Below are positions 5,601 through 6,282 of a DNA stretch of 6,282 nucleotides, piece by piece. The number at the start of each line of letters is the position of its first letter. The stretch's first letter is position 1. The notes below the pieces were generated by a model that saw nothing but the letters and a program-made list of their open reading frames with translations, was not told where the DNA came from and made no database searches. The DNA is from CAMEON01 sp045531965. Lineage in GTDB: Bacteria > Bacillota > Clostridia > Oscillospirales > CAG-272. Position numbers and translations under genes: made by a program. The stretch lies in NCBI GenBank assembly GCA_045531965.1, contig JAZSFA010000052.1, positions 1-6,282 on the forward strand. The letters are read 5' to 3'.

Positions 5601-5626
5601 AGCTCCGCGGTTTTAACCGCGGAGCT
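5601..5626 (-). terminator. Terminator downstream of the solute-binding protein gene
   Basis: AGCTCCGCGG (5601-5610) and CCGCGGAGCT (5617-5626) form a perfect GC-rich stem of 10 bp with a TTTTAA loop (12 bp if the loop closes to two bases). It lies 12 bases past the stop of the minus-strand gene, and the minus tail TCTTTGG is modestly U-rich, while the plus tail is A-rich. It is therefore best read as ending the minus-strand gene. Confidence 0.75.
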
Positions 5627-5637
5627 AAAAGAACAAA

Positions 5638-6282
5638 TTATTCTATTGCAGCAAAGTCTGCAGCTATTCCTTCGAGCTCAGACTTAGCACTTTCCCATTT
5701 TCTAGCATACATGTTGGTGTAAACGTCTCTATGCATCTTAACCATGGTTACGGTTATAACTTCATTCAAACCACCGATATCATAGAACATACCAACATCG
5801 TATACAACGTTAGCGAAAATGATGTCAAGCATATCTGCACTTCTCTTATCGTAAGCATCCTGATACTTACACTTAGTCTCGTAATAAGCTTTATAGGAGG
5901 TCTTTGTGGAAGCCTCTGTGAGAGCCTGAAGTGCAAATCCTACAAATTCAACATCAGCCTCCGGAATAGTTCCGGCTACAGATACCATACTTCCGTTGAT
6001 GATATTAGGAATAGTATAATAATCTTCCTGATCAGCATTGTACTTAGGATAAGGTACATAACCAAATTCAAATTTTACTGTTTCAGTAAACGAAGCACTA
6101 AAATCAGAGAGAGCAGACGCATATATCAAAGATCTACCTGCACCAAAGACTTTCACAGGAAGATTCCAGTCCATGCCATTCTCCGTGTGATCGTTGGGGA
6201 GCAAAGTAACTTCCTTATCGTACGCAACCTCTGTAACTTTAGAGATCATAGTGTATGTTGTAGTATCAGCCTCAACGAATTT
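5638..6282 (-). CDS. ABC-type extracellular solute-binding protein (C-terminal part)
   Basis: The frame is open to the right edge, so the true start, signal peptide and any lipobox lie outside; 214 codons plus stop are visible. Recognisable family-like features are GAGRSLIYAS, the Y-x-P-Y-P-K-Y-N segment (about visible residues 75-82) followed by YYTIPN, the hinge-like SVAGTIPEADVEFVGFALQAL, AYYETKCKYQDAYDKRSADMLDII, and a DVGMFYD segment. This order is familiar from family 1 solute-binding lipoproteins of gut Clostridia, often linked to sugar ABC importers, but the ligand cannot be told from this fragment. A methionine at 6249 is internal, not the start, as the frame continues upstream without a stop. 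The permease and ATPase genes are not in the window. The gene is convergent with purC and more AT-rich in style than it. Confidence 0.75.
   Translation of the reverse strand, partial: KFVEADTTTYTMISKVTEVAYDKEVTLLPNDHTENGMDWNLPVKVFGAGRSLIYASALSDFSASFTETVKFEFGYVPYPKYNADQEDYYTIPNIINGSMVSVAGTIPEADVEFVGFALQALTEASTKTSYKAYYETKCKYQDAYDKRSADMLDIIFANVVYDVGMFYDIGGLNEVITVTMVKMHRDVYTNMYARKWESAKSELEGIAADFAAIE

Noticed and set aside
5552..5626. The two tandem hairpins as a CRISPR or repeat unit
   Set aside because: The two stems differ in sequence and are each followed by terminator-like tails for one of two convergent genes; no repeated units.

Overview
The window looks like chromosomal DNA of a Gram-positive anaerobe of the Clostridia, most like the Oscillospiraceae/Ruminococcaceae. 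The clues are strong AGGAGG-type ribosome-binding sites, sigma-A promoters with TATAAT boxes, a TPP-riboswitch-controlled thiSFGHE operon with the short clostridial-type ThiF, a tRNA-Trp with an encoded CCA end, and a solute-binding protein of a kind common in gut Clostridia. The lineage is inferred from gene style, not from a search.

Left half (1-3190, minus strand): a thiamine thiazole operon read right to left. A sigma-A promoter (-35 at 3181-3186, -10 at 3158-3163) feeds a TPP (thi-box) riboswitch with an intrinsic terminator. It is followed by thiS, thiF, thiG, thiH and the first 23 codons of thiE, packed with gaps or overlaps of about 1-18 bases. ThiF activates the C-terminal Gly-Gly of ThiS so that it can carry sulfur, ThiH makes dehydroglycine from tyrosine, ThiG builds the thiazole ring, and ThiE would join thiazole to the pyrimidine. 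TPP shuts off the leader.

Middle (3190-4600): an IS3-family transposase on the plus strand with OrfA and OrfB in one continuous frame and an intact D-D-E triad. It has its own extended -10 promoter, a hairpin in its leader, and a second hairpin inside the 3' end of the ORF. No terminal inverted repeats were found by eye. It is followed by a 56-base imperfect hairpin and a minus-strand tRNA-Trp(CCA) whose terminator is probably that hairpin. The tRNA has its own promoter.

Right (4600-6282): purC (SAICAR synthetase, purine synthesis) on the plus strand with its own promoter. It converges on the 3' part of a minus-strand gene for an ABC-type extracellular solute-binding protein that runs off the right edge. 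Two strong GC-rich hairpins lie between the two stops.

No clear new biological system is visible. The points most worth a second look are the alternative pairings in the thi leader, a non-pairing U50-U64 in the tRNA-Trp T-stem, the single-frame IS3 transposase with its bracketing hairpins and missing ends, and a purC with divergent motifs.
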